Shown: positions 42,300-54,700 of the stretch, piece after piece
Layout of the letters: each line of letters begins with the position of its first letter
How positions within the stretch are numbered: position 1 is the first letter of the stretch
Source: Gymnorhina tibicen
Lineage: Eukaryota > Chordata > Aves > Passeriformes > Artamidae
Assembly: GCA_013399875.1 (NCBI GenBank)
Contig: VXAZ01007891.1
Coordinates: 1 to 64,000 of the forward strand
Direction of reading: 5' to 3'
DNA: 64,000 nt
Notes under the pieces: model-generated
The model's input: the letters and a program-made list of their open reading frames with translations, nothing else
Databases searched by the model: none
What the model was told of the DNA's origin: nothing
Position numbers and translations under genes: made by a program

Positions 42300-42600
42300 G
42301 AGAGTCATTTAGGTTGGGAAAGGTCTCCAAGATCATCAAGTCCAACCATTAATCCAGCACTGCCACGTCTATGATTAGCAATGTCTCCAAATGCCTACGT
42401 ATCATTTAAATCCCTTCAGGGACATTACTGCTGTGGACAGCCTGTTTCAGTGCCTGACAGCCCTTTCAGTGGAGAAAATTGTCCAATCTAAGCCTCCCCT
42501 GGTGCAACTTGAGGCCATTTCATCTTGTCCTGTTGCTTTCCAGTGACCAGTAAAGATACCAACCTTCAAACTCTTTCCCTGGGATTCTTGACCTGACTGA
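42300..42600 (-). mobile_element. CR1 LINE fragment, antisense
   Basis: On the + strand: GTCATTTAGGTTGGGAAAGG, CTCCAAGATCATCAAGTCCA, GGACAGCCTGTTTCAGTGCC and CTAAGCCTCCCCTGGTGCAA, the last followed by CTTGAGGCCATTTCATCTTG. This is the reverse of the CR1 subfamily with an AGTCCAACC tail. The right boundary may reach 42670. Confidence 0.9.
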
Positions 42601-42609
42601 ACCTCTCTG

Positions 42610-45600
42610 ATGAAGACTGTAAGGGCTGTGTCCCTCTGGTAATGGTTGGGAGAGTGTAAGCAGAAGAGAGGACATGAGAACATCTTGAAATCTGGCCTAT
42701 TTATTTTAATGGCTTTGAAAATTGGGTGTCTTAGGGCTACACAAGAAAAATTAAGAGTTCAGTTTTAATAGTATGTGGTGAGGTGTGTACATCCAGGTAG
42801 AATATTTAACCAGTGTGGATAGGTGAGGTGGAATGTGGTCACACTGAACCCTTTGGTCAAGGTCTGGGTGGCCCATGAAGGCAGGAAAGGCTGCCTTTCT
42901 GTGCCAGGTCTTGGCTGGATTCTGGGTGCTCATCCCACATCAGAACAAAGTTACAATCTCTTCCCAAGTTCCACCTTCTCTTTAATTTTCAGTTTTGCTG
43001 TGCTTAAGAGTAAAGTTCAGCTCTGCTGTCTGAACCTAGTGCTGGCGGGAGACAAGGAAGGAATGCTTTTCCTCTGTCTTGTGACTTATTTGATCTGCCT
43101 TTTATGGACTATTTTTGATGGTCATCTAAGAAAACTAAGTATTTTTTGTGTCCAACTGAAACAATAATATGACATTAGAGGCAAAAAAAAGCTCCCAATG
43201 CATGCCTTTGAGGAATACATAATGAAATAAAACTTTTCTCTCCTTCATGCACACCTGATATTTACAGTGATGACTACTATTATTTTAGAGGTGCAAAAAT
43301 GTGATACAGGGTTAGTATTTCATTATGAGAAGTAAATGAGAAGTAAAAAAGTGCCTTAATAATGATGGGAGAAGCATTGTGATACCTGCTGGTGGCAGTT
43401 CCTGGTGGAAAAAGAGGGTGTTTATTTTAATTTGTATATTGCTGTAGTCAAAAAGAATGAACCCAAGAATCTCCTATCTATTTGATTCAGCAGTTGTAGA
43501 TTGTTTATTGTCATGAATTCAGGTCTAAATCCAGATCTTCCTGACCACAAATGAGAAATGTGGTTTCATTAAGAAGCCCTATTTGTCCCTTAAATGCATT
43601 TGCTACTTTGTATTTTAAGAGTGACTGGGAGGAACGGGTTGTAAAAAGAAGATTTGGTGAGGAGGATGATAGCTCAAGTGACCTTGCAGCTGGAAATGCC
43701 AAGGCCTGGAGAATAACAGTGTGGGAAAACATAAAGTATGCTTTTTATCCTCTGTCTTTTCTGAGAAGCAGAATTTCTGTGTAGAGATAACGTAGATGTT
43801 TACAGAGACTGGGAGGCCCTCTCCCAGACATTCTTGAGCTCTCTGTCTTGGGAGAGAGATCAAAGCGGAGATCATAAAAGCACAGAGGAAATTCACAGCA
43901 TTGTGAAGTGTTGCACAGGCCCATTGATATGTGAGGCCGGGAACAGGCCACACATTTTTTGCCCCTGCTAAGATGGAATAAGCTTAGCATGTATGTGTCC
44001 CTGTTGTGCCAGCATGGTGACGTAATAAATCTACTCTTTACACTTAAGCTGTGTATTTTGCCCACCTTGGTTACCTGCATATGTTTGATTCTCACAGTGA
44101 CACAGCACTGGACTTTCTTTGCTGATGTCTCACCATTTAGGAGGTCTGTGGCTGGTCATCCCTGTAGCAAGATCTCCAGGTGGAAAGGAGAAAACACCTG
44201 CAGAAGGTGGCTTGTCCAACAAGTTTCTGAATATAAAGTTAGGGATCCTCATCAGGATGTGCCTGTTTCTTTCCAATGGCTATGGATGGAATGAGGAGTG
44301 CTTAGTTTAAGCTGGACCTGTGTAGGGGGGATGGAGAAAGAAGGGTCGCCCGAAGATCTGGAGAGAACTGTTATCCAGCTGATAGTCAGCAGCAGTTTTA
44401 TGTCTGTGCTTTCACCAGCTGACTGAAAGGATTTCAATTATTTTGATTTAAAACGAAAAAATATTTGCATTTTTTCAGTGAAAAATTGTTTCAATTTCTA
44501 CTTCCTGTTCCAACTGTCTGAAATAAGAGTAATGTAACTTTTTCACAATTCCTTCCTCTCTTTTTTTCTCCCCTCCCATCCCTATCCTCAAATCAACATG
44601 GTTTTGAAGAAAGTAAAGAAAAGATTTGGATTTCTTAATAGTACATTTTCTTCTGGAAAAATGCTTTGGTGTTTTTTTGTTGTTGTTGTCTATTTGCAAT
44701 AGCAAAAATAATGTCTACTTCTGAGGCTATGTTTAGGTCATATAACCTGTCCTTACCTGGAAATCTGTTGATCTGTGTTTAAACATGGAACATAATCACA
44801 GAATTATACTTTAACTTCTGTGGGACTGTTTTGAAGTGCGAATTGGTGTTGGTAGATGGATGGTTTCTAGTGAAGCTTTATACTAAGATTTACAGCTTAG
44901 TTTCTACATTTAATAGATAAAAGTGCAGATGCATTTTCCAATAATCTATCCATCAGTCACAATAGGATCTGCCATGTTAAAGACTTGGAAAAAGGCCACA
45001 TAAACTCCTGTGGAAAGGCAGCCAATCTGAAAAACAGAAGTGTCATTTTTAATGAGAAGACAGAGTCTAACTGCGACACTGTTGAGTTTTTCCATTTTTA
45101 TGAATTCTTATCTCGCCATTAAAGAAGAAGTGCATTTGAGAAAGAAAACAAGGGCACTTGTACCCCACTAAGACCCAGGCTATTAACTGCCTCTTTTGAT
45201 GATGTACAGCCTGACTCTGTTGGGAGTTTGGCTGTGGATTTAAACATTGAATTTAACTATAGTAAACATATTTTGGTGCAAAGCATGTATAATAACAATT
45301 TGCATTTACATAGCATCTTTTACTTAAGGATTTTGCGATTAATTAATTAATTCAATCTGTTTCCCCCTGCCCCAAATACCACTGTGGTATGGATAATAAA
45401 TACAATTTTAATTTGAGCAGCTATAGCAGGAGGATTAAGACAAGAGGGTTCTGATGCCTTTGTGCTGGTCCTGATTGTGGTGGGCCTGGGGCTTGTTTTG
45501 CAAACATGCTGAGCAGCCTTGTCTTCTGCTCACCCTGGTCTGAAACATCCTGAAAATAAAAGGATGTCAAACCAGCTCCACGCTGGTGGGTGGAAAGTGC

Positions 45601-46113
45601 TTGGCAGGCTTCATGCACAGTGTCTCGTGCTGGTGTTTGGGTCCTGGGGATGCTCACACACAGCTGTGCCACCCACTGCCACGGCAGCTGGGGGTTCAGG
45701 TGCTCAGGGCTGGCTGGCAGCTTTAGGACATCAGTGGCCAGTTCAGTCCACAGGTGTCATTTCTCACTGCCATACAAATGCTGAAATCTGTTGAAGATCT
45801 CCAATTTGGAAATAATTACAAAAAAAGGGAACAAAAAGAAAAAGAAAATAAAGGAAAGCATTCTAGTTAGCTTAAGTGCTTCCTTAATTGCTTTTTTTTG
45901 GCCCACAACAATAACAGAACATCTGAGAGTTTCTGTGCAAGCCACCAAAATGATATTTCTAGGTGAGTAGAGGGATGCACTGGCATCTGTGCATCTGCAC
46001 ACCACAAAAATAAAATCTAGTGGTAATCTGGGTCAGGCTGCAGAAGTTGTTTCTAGGACAAGGTAATTGTATTGATGACAGTGGTTGAAGGCCTCTGAAA
46101 GATATGGAGGGGC
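42610..46113. other. Intron 7 stretch, mostly AT-rich, no gene
   Basis: AT-rich, unique-looking intron DNA. It contains octamer matches (ATTTGCAT at 44463-44470 and 45298-45305) and one ancient repeat relic at 45285-45415. No exon or RNA gene was seen. Confidence 0.4.
45285..45415 (+). repeat. Ancient interspersed repeat relic
   Basis: TTTACATAGCATCTTTTACT, AAGGATTTTGCG, ATTAATTAATTAATTC and CACTGTGGTATGGATAATAA follow the order of an old amniote-wide repeat whose consensus, as I recall it, contains TTTACATAGCACCTTTCATC, a TTAATTAA run and CCTGTGAGGTAGGTAAGTAT. Divergence is high, so the assignment is tentative. Such relics are sometimes retained as conserved elements. Confidence 0.35.
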
Positions 46114-46575
46114 TGCAATGTGTCCAATGACAATCACTGGAGCTGAGGAAGGGTCTGGCACACAGGTGTTCTTAGGAGCGGCTGAGGGAGCTAAGGGGGC
46201 TCATACTGGAGAAAAGGAGACTCATGGGGGACCCTCTGGCTCTCTACAACCCTGTGACAGGAGGGTGGAGCCAGGTGGGAGTCAGGCTCTGCTCCCAGGG
46301 ACCAAGGCACAGGAGAAGAGGACATGGTCTCAGGATATGCTGGGGAATGTTTACACTGGTTATTGGGAAAACATGTTCAGTGAAAGGGCTGTTCAACTCT
46401 GGCACAGGCTGCCCAGGACAGTGGTGGAGTTGCCATCCCTGGAATGATATACGAGCCATGTGGATGTGGCACTTGGGGACATGGACTACTGGTGGCCTTG
46501 GCACTGCTGAGGAATGGTTGGACTCGGGGATCTTAGAGAGCTTTTCTGACCTGAACAATTCTATTATTCTGCCAG
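46114..46575 (+). mobile_element. CR1 LINE fragment (3' region)
   Basis: GAAGGGTCTGGCACACAGGT, GAGCGGCTGAGGGAGCTAAG, GGCACAGGCTGCCCAGGACA, GTTGCCATCCCTGGAATGAT and GGTTGGACTCGGGGATCTTA follow the CR1 3' order and finish CAATTCTATTATTC. About 460 bp, non-coding. Confidence 0.93.
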
Positions 46576-47070
46576 TGATGATATGTGGCCTTAGTTGGCT
46601 TAATATGAGTTAATTCTTAAATGATACCTGACCAGTTGGGAGATTCTATCTATTTGCAGTGAATTGACTGCGAGTTATCAGACCAGCAGTTTTGGAAAGT
46701 GAGTAGAGGGAATGGTAAAAGAGACAATTCTGGGTCTATGTGCACCCCTGGGCAATGGAGAGCATGCCAAGAGGCCACTTACTGTCTGCTGTGTGCTCAA
46801 ACCTTCCTACCATCCCCTAGAAAGGGGAGCATGCCTTAATTTTTTTAATCTAGGAGAGATCTGGGAGAAATCTAGGTGAAACTTGAGAGGATTCAAGAAA
46901 GAAAAACTGCAAAGTGTAAAGTGTTTGAAGTCATGTTTTAATAATGCTGCAGTGTGTTTTCTGAGGAAAGTTCTTGCTTATGTTCTCTAGTCTTTGAAAG
47001 AAGAGCTCTTCCTGTAGTTCTGTCCTTGGAAAACACTGTGTTAGCTGAGAATAGAGATTTTATAAACCTA
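46576..47070. other. Intronic stretch with no recognised feature
   Basis: Half a kilobase of unique-looking intron DNA between the CR1 copy and the GT-rich tract. Confidence 0.45.
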
Positions 47071-47071
47071 C

Positions 47072-47211
47072 TTGTTTGGTTGATTTTTTTAATTTGTTTG
47101 TTTGTTTTGTTGGGGTTTTTTGTTTGGTTTTTTGTTTGTTTGGTTTGGTTCTTTTTTGTTTTGGGTTTTTTATTTTGTTTTGTTTTGTGGGTTTTTTTTT
47201 TTTTGCTTTTT
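47072..47211 (+). repeat. T/G-only low-complexity tract
   Basis: About 140 bp made almost only of T and G (TTTGTTTG, TTTTGG units) on the PAX5 sense strand. It ends in a T14 run. In RNA it would be a U/G-rich stretch. It creates a spurious hydrophobic open frame (46954-47253). Confidence 0.9.
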
Positions 47212-50200
47212 GGTAATGGACCATTGTTTCTGTATTATTTCATGTTACATTAAGGCCAAAAATGTGTGAATTTTGGGTTTTATATAATTTCTCATTAAAA
47301 TGTTGAACTGTAATAAAAAAAATGCAAAAAGAAAAGTGAAGTAGAAAAAAAGAAAAATGTCACTGGCAATTCATCAAAATACAAGTTGCCTGGCTTTGAG
47401 CTGCTTGATGCAACTGGCACATCTACCAGCAGTGAGGAATATCACTTGTGGAAATCCCACAAGAATCAGCAGGGATGGGGACTGCCTGTGCTGCCACAGA
47501 CTTGACACCTGGCTTGGGATTTTCACACAGATGTGGCTCAAAAGTAAATGCAGTAAAAAGAGTGGAAGGAGTGTTGGGTCCCTCTGGAGCTTTCCTTCTT
47601 TTCATTGTACATTCATTGCAACAATCTGAAATCCTTGATCTCAGCCCTGTGATGACATTATACCTTTTTTGAGCACTAACTTCTGAAAAAGACTCGTGTA
47701 TCAGCAGTATCCCTCTGAAGAGGGATATGTGGGTTATCCTCTCCCCAGCTGGCTTCATCTCTGGCAGTTCTGGGTCCAGACTTTGTGGCCTCCTCAGATG
47801 TGAGCATCCTCCTGGGGGAAGGATGGTCCTGGACAACTGTGACTTAAGGATTGCAGGAGTATGTATAGAAGAGTATGGTGGGGAGGCAGCGGGTGCTGCT
47901 ACAGCTGCACTGATTGCAAAGTCCATAAGAGGTGGGGTGATGCTGGGGGCTGTGGATGAGACTCTCTTTGTCAGCAAATCAGGTGTTTGTTGCTAGACAG
48001 AGGCCTTGTTTTTTGCTTCTTCTGTCCTTGTTAATATCATAACTATGGAATATAGACACAAGCTATTCCCAGGCACTGGTGCACCCTTGAACAGGTCTGG
48101 CAGCTGTTCCCACTGGAGCAGAACTGTGTCCTGTGTTGCCTGACCTGCGTATGCTAGCCAGTAAAGACAGTCCCAAATGCATCCAGGTCCAGCTTTGCCC
48201 CCATGCTGATGCAGAGACAGCCAAGCTGTATGGGATAGGCACTGAATCAGGGCAAACTATGAACCAATCTTGCTGAGCCAGGACTTTGCCCAGCCTAGCC
48301 CAAGTGACAAAGCTGCATCCAGCCCCTGAGTTCTCTGGAGAGCATTGCCCATCTCTCCCTGTGGGGCTGCGCTGGGGATGGTCATCATAGGAACAAGGGA
48401 ACACTGCCAGTAACAGGGACACGTGGGACATACATCACACGTGTTGCGCAAACGTGGGGTACAGGGTTGCAGATCATACTTCTGCTATGTGTCTTTGCCT
48501 GCAGCTGCTGAGGCCACACCAGGAGGTGCTCCATGGATCCCCATGTCCTGCCCCAGAGCATCCCCATGGCTTTGTCCACCGTAGAGTGACCAGTGTTCAT
48601 TCTGCAGCCAAACGTGTGACCAACAGAGGTACAGGCAGTTACTGTGGCCTCCCACTGTGAGGATGCACAAGGCTGCAGAAATCACACTGGATCTTTTGGG
48701 GACATGCAGAGGTGGGATCATCACCACATGGCCAGCCGCACCTTGTCCACTGTATAAGGGTTCACAGCTGCTTAACAGTCTTGACGATGCACTGCTGCAT
48801 CCTCACTACTCGGGAGACAGATTTTATCCATAGTCTGCTGGGGTCTTCACTACCTTCAAGTCTTGATATCAGCTCAGGTTTTAATGAGACGTGATCGTAA
48901 GTTCTTCAGATAAGAATAGGATATCGTTGGGCCCTACTGTGACATGCTAAAGCAACTCTGTGATGCTCTGTGTGATACTGCATCCCCACCCTGACCAGCA
49001 TGTCATGGACAGGGGTGCCTATCTCCTGTGCTTGGCCTCTTGAAGAGATGCAAAGCCACTGCTCCTGTACATTGTGTCAGTCAAGGGTTTGTAGACAGTA
49101 GAGTTACTTCTATGCTTTCCTCTGCAAGGCACTGCCTGCAGACCCTCAGCAAAATGCTCCCTTTCTGTAGTGGCTGCTTCGAGGTCTTCTGGCTGCAGCT
49201 GGCCTCTGCTGCAGCAGGGGAGGTCCCTCCTGCTGGGTGTATACACAGTGAACTTGCAGTCCTCACGGAGGGGAAGGCACTGTCATGGTTGTGAACATGG
49301 TGCTCCACCAGCGCTAACTGCTGTCATCGCCTTCATCCCCACTATGTGGCATTAAGAGGTTGTAGGCAGCAGGGATCAGCAGTGGCACCATAGGTCCGGA
49401 GAGAAGAGAGTAGTGAGTGTGACATTTGGCTATCCCTCTGGGACACTGGCCCAGCCTCTCCTCCCAGGGGACCCATAGGGTGGTAGGGACATCCGTCAGC
49501 TTTGCTCAGCATCACATATGCCCTGCAGAGAACAGAGCAGCTCTGCCCCCGTCATCGGAAGTGCTGTCCTGAACATACTCCTTTCTCTGACCTTTGTAAT
49601 TATTCCTGTCCAATCTTCATGTTTTCTTTTAATTATTTTCCCCTTTCTTCTCTCCCTCTCTTTTCCCCCCCCTAAAACTCCAGCACTCCTCTCTGGTGTA
49701 TTAAGAATGTGAGTGAAATTGAAGGCTGGAACATCTCAAGTCTTTATGATGATGAATGACTTTCACTGCCAAACCTTTTATTGTCTGTGATTTGGAAAGA
49801 AGGGAAGCTGATTTATTGTGGCCAACTGTCATGCCATTTAATACAGTTATAAATCCTGACACCATGACGGCCACTGTCAGCCGGGGACCCCGTCTGGCCA
49901 CTCTCCTGCCCTGCTTTTGCCACAGTCGCTGTCTTCAGCTGAGCAGCAGGCAGGGGAAAATGTGAGCTGGGAGCTCCCAGCTGAAGGGTAATGGCTGAGG
50001 ATCAAGCAAGCCCCAAGTGTCTCCCCCAGACCCAGGCAGGCTGCACAGCCCTCAGCTCCTGGGATGAGTGAAGATGCCCCATGGCCCTGGGCATCACTGC
50101 AGCATCCCCCCATCCTGGTGCTGGCACTCTTGGGTTGCTTTAGTCCTGCTTGAGTGAGGCAGAAGGGGAGTATCACACTGTGGCTTGGAGCAAGATCCCT

Positions 50201-51610
50201 TTCCATAATCCCTTCTGTTCTCTGGTCTGAACTCACTGGAGGATGCTTCCCACAAAGTAATCCATACAAATCCAAACATCAATACATTTGTTATTTTCTG
50301 AGGTACATGGTGCATCAGCTGAGGTACCTATCTCACTATGTTATGAGATGCTATCTACCCACTAGAAAGCTCAGAAAGAGGTGCTACTTGGAAATACGAA
50401 TTTGGTCCTGCTGCTTGATGGGGTAGATAAAAAATGCAATTTCATCACAAAATAATTTCAAATGAGATGTTGCAGGTTCCTTCAACTAAAGAGAATAAAA
50501 CATTTCAAACTTGACAACTGAGAATATTTGGTGGAAAATACTGAAACCCCGGGGTGTCAACATTTCCATAGCTTCACTGTTTCCATCACAGAATCTGGAT
50601 AAAGTGCCTGATTTCAACTTTTCATCTTATTCAGGATATTACTGAAATATCAGAAAAATAGCATATAGGTTGTTGATTTGGATTTTGTTGAACCCTAATT
50701 AAGATGTAAAAATTGAGGATGTAAATATTTCTTTTGTGAGGAGCAGAAAACTGCTCATGACATTAGCAATGATGCTTGGATTGGAAATGCCTCCATCTCA
50801 GATAAATTCCAGATGCAGATCATAAATATTGATCTTTGTGAGATGAAAAATTTCAGCATGGGTTTAATGTTGCTGCAAAACAGACTGGTGGAAGCTGTTG
50901 GATTTTCTTTTCCTCTGTGCTTATGTAGCAAGCTGAATAACCAGCTGTCAGTATACTCATGTCTTCCCGTTTCTGGATGCACCGGCAGGTTCCTGGGTCG
51001 TGTTCACCCATGTCAGTGTTGACAGGGCTCCCCTGCATGGGTGGGTGTCTATCTGCATGGGAGCAGATAGGACAGTGAAGCCCTGGGTCGCCTGGCATCT
51101 GGCTCAGCACTGGCAGCCCCTAGCATAGCGGTAGTGCACTGACCCTGGCTGGGCATGCCATGGCCCTGAGCAGTGACATGATCTGCCAGAGCAGATCGCT
51201 GGGTGCTGGTGAGGGGTGCAAGGGTCTAGCTTGGGACCAAAGGGATTCCCAGAGAAGCAGGTTTGCATGGTGCCTGGGCTTCTCCTCCTGCTCCTGCTGC
51301 TCCCAAAAGCCCTCTGGATGTCACTGCTGTCCTTTGCAAGATATGTGGAAACCCATGTCCTCCCCTCTTGCCTGGTTGTTTGGCTCGATCAGCTTACCTG
51401 CTTTCCCACACATGGCTGGGGGTCATGAAGCTGGTGATCATCTCATCCCACCCCACCAGGACATGGCAGGGACCTGGAGCCTGGCAGCCTGAAGGCTTGC
51501 CTGGATTCTAGTACCCTTCCCAGGCCACTCTGTGTAGTTCTCAGACGTGGGGGCAGCGTCACCCCAGCTGCCAGGCTGAGAGGAGAAGGTGGGCTGCCCT
51601 GCCCCTCCTG
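47212..51610. other. Intron 7 stretch, mostly unassigned
   Basis: 47990-49520 is evenly GC-rich and lacks AT-rich intron character, yet no reading frame or repeat was recognised. 49680-49890 looks conserved (next entry but one). 50430-50710 is AT-rich unique DNA. No RNA gene was seen. Confidence 0.4.
49685..49885. promoter_or_regulatory. Candidate conserved block, intron 7
   Basis: A non-repetitive segment with GATGATGAATGACTTTC, CCTTTTATTGTCTGTG (SOX-type), TGATTTATTGTGGCC, CATTTAATACAG and TTATAAATCCTGAC in tight order, and few simple runs. It has the look of a conserved enhancer core. Not tested. Confidence 0.3.
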
Positions 51611-51737
51611 GTGTGCTGTGCTATGCTATGCTATGCTGTGCTATGCTATGCTATGCTATGCTATGCTATGCTATGCTATGCTGTGCTATGATATATCATA
51701 GCATAGCATAGCATAGCATAGCATAGCATATCATGGT
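51611..51737. repeat. Palindromic pentanucleotide microsatellite (CTATG)n-(CATAG)n
   Basis: About 15 units of CTATG (with a few CTGTG variants) on the left turn at the centre GCTATGATATATCATAGC into about seven units of the reverse complement CATAG. The arms 51657-51693 and 51694-51730 are complementary with about one mismatch, a 74-bp near-perfect inverted repeat. Confidence 0.95.
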
Positions 51738-51739
51738 CA

Positions 51740-54700
51740 TACAGATGCTCTGGAGCAACATCTGTACCAGCCGGGCCTTTTCCTGCAGTTCATGTCATAG
51801 CACAGCATACCCCAGGTAGTGGCAGCCCCACTCACGGTGGATGGGGTTTCAGGTCATCAGCACTCTCAGATGCCCTTCATGAAGTGGCCATGGTGGCAGA
51901 TGGTGGTTCAGGGGTGCTTTTCCTCACACTTTCTCAGTGCCTGGGAAGGTCCCAGAGGTGACTGCGTGGCCTGGTATAGGCCCTCTGAGTTGTCTGTGGA
52001 CAGCAAGGTCTATTTTCTAGGTCTACAGAATGAATCCTGAAGATCAGAGCCCTGCTGAAGGATGCTCTCCTTTGAGAGCAGCATCTGTGTTCCCAGGGCA
52101 GCTACCAGCCTGAGCCAAGGCTGTGGACCCCAGGAATGTGCAGGACCACTCCTCAGGGCTGGCGTGTCCCTTTTCATGACTATTAAATGTATGTTAAATG
52201 GGCTGAACATGTGGGGTTGGCAACAGTCTGGATTTCTATTTCTTGATGAGGCAGAGGTTGGAGGCCAGCCACCTCTCCTCATACATATCCATTAGTTTTT
52301 GGGAGCATCCATGCCACCACAGTAAAATGCTAACAATGCTACTTTTCATACTACAGCTCCTACTGTTTGGTTTTTCCCTTGTAGCTCCGAGGAGTTGCCT
52401 GGAGTCCTATTACAGTGAGAGGAGTTTGTAGTTCTTCCCAAACTGACAGTAGTTTCCTTCTAGTCTTCTTGATTGCAAAGAGAAGGTAGAAAACACCTTC
52501 TGGGCATTTACAAAAATCCAAACAGTGGGAAAAAAGAGAAGGAAAAATGTTTTATTTAAACGTCTCTTGATAACTCAGTCTCCCTCGTGATTTTTGTGGG
52601 ATGTTTAGCATCTAGCTGTGCAACAGGGATCCCCCAGACCACAAACTTTTCAAGCTGCTGATCCTCTTGGTCATCCTACATCTTTCCAGCAGCCCAGTGA
52701 TTACTGTGGAGACAGTCTCACCAAGCCTGCTGTGCTGCTCTTATTAGAAGTATTGCTGTGCTGCAGAAGGAAAACAACAATAAAGGGAATATGTTGCTTC
52801 TGCATGCGTTAAGAGCACTGATCAAACCACATGAGATCCCATTTCAGACATAATGTGCATTGGAGGGCAAAATTAGATTGAGGAGTAAATGGAGCCTAAA
52901 ATTTCCATAGCTTTATTCGTCAGAAAGCTGTTTCATTGCGTGGTTTAATTCTCCTATTTCTTTCATTCATTGCATGTAGCGTGCTGGCTAGAGTACATTT
53001 TAGAAATAATGTGATGAAAAAAGCCCATCTTTAATTTGGCAGTGGTTGTGAGGTGTGTAAGGCTGTTCAGACCTAAGATGTGAAGTGATATGAAATGCAG
53101 AAGCATGTTACTCAACAGCAGAAAACCAGCTAAACTAGCACTTTCTATATTTTAGCAGGAAGAGGTGTTTTGTTTTGGAATTGTTATTTTATATTTTGGC
53201 TTTTGATTTTGATTTCTTTTGCATTTATTTAATTCTGAACTCTTAAAAGTTGGTTTTATTATTTCTATTTGAAAGTTTTATTTAATTGCTGCTTAGGAAT
53301 TACATTGCATGATGAATGGCACTTGACCAAAAAATAACATTTTCTAGGGTAAGATCTGCCATGAGGGTAAGCCCATTATTTTTATGTGAGATTTCTTTTC
53401 TCTCCTCTTTAAACATGTCAGTTTGACAGGAGGAGGTTAACTGGTCTCTCAGATAAGTAGGCACATGGGTTTTTTTGCCTTTGTCGGCAACACTTGATGT
53501 CATTTCCAAACTAATGCAAATTGCTGAGGAGAGCGCTTGGTGTGCGATGAATCCCTTTTGAAACACTGAAAACTGCAGATCAGTATAGTTGGCACCGGTG
53601 GTATGAACAGAGCAGAAGGACAAACCCACGTGTGTCTCTGTCCCATGCACACCTTTGTGTATCCATGCTTCAGCTCTGCATTCCCTGCTCCATTTCTTTT
53701 CCAGAACCTCTGGAAGCTCGCTTGGCTTCCCTCACTCTGCTTTAGTAGTTCCCACATGCTAATTGTCTGCAATTTTGCCTCTTCCTTCCTTGCACAGTGA
53801 GCCATGGAAATAAGAAGGGGGAGAGGAGCCAATTTCAGACAGTTTTCCAGTGAAAATTGGACCAGACCTAAAACCCAGTTGAATACCTCCATCAGTTTCA
53901 GTATTATGTAAGCAGAGTCTCATCTTTGAGATCCTGACCACCAGAAGATCCCATCCTGTCAGGGCCAGAATGAACTGCCTTCCTCTGCTCCTGAAACTTG
54001 GTATCTGAGGAGGTGCTTCTCTTCCACACTTGTGGAGGGACTGACCCTTGGATCAGGAGCCACTGGAGGTTTATCCAAGCTTGGACTGTTGGGTCCTTGT
54101 ATCCCTGTAGCCCTTTCTGTGGGTCCCTGCTGAGCACATGCAGGGTCCATCCTCCCTTTTGGCTATGGCAGGGCCCTGCAGATCCAACAGCTGTGAAAAT
54201 ATTCAAGATTTTTACTTTGGTCAGGTCTATTTCATATTAAAAAGAAACCAAGAAAACCAGACCCACAGCAAATAGACAAACAAAATACCTCCTTAAAAAA
54301 CTCCAGATCTGAAGAAAGTTTAACAACAGAAAGTGCTAAATAAGGTAAAACCAGCCCAGAGCAGTGTGCACTTCTTGGTTTTATTTGGGACACTTTTTGT
54401 ATCTGTCCTCAGTATCTTAAATTTTACATAGCAAAATGATTCTAAACTTGAAAATGAGATTTAACTTTTTTTTTTAAAAGGAAAATCAAATGTTCTAGCA
54501 TCTTCAGAACTTTTTCCATACACACCCATTGGCTTCTTGGAGTTAGAATGTCCAAATGAAAAGCTTTCTGCTTGTGTAAACTCCAGGTTTACACAGTTCA
54601 AGTTGTTGGGGCATTTCGGTCTCCTAGGGTAAAGGCTTCGTTATGAAAGGTCTTGGCTGGCACTGGCACAAAGGCAAACATGACATGATGTTTGTGGTCT

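Noticed and set aside
46954..47253. A very hydrophobic 99-codon frame resembling membrane segments
   Set aside because: It is the translation of the T/G-only tract (Phe, Leu, Val, Trp and Cys codons) and not a protein.
47990..49520. GC-richer stretch considered as a processed pseudogene
   Set aside because: No frame gives recognisable protein on either strand, and there is no poly-A tail or target duplication.
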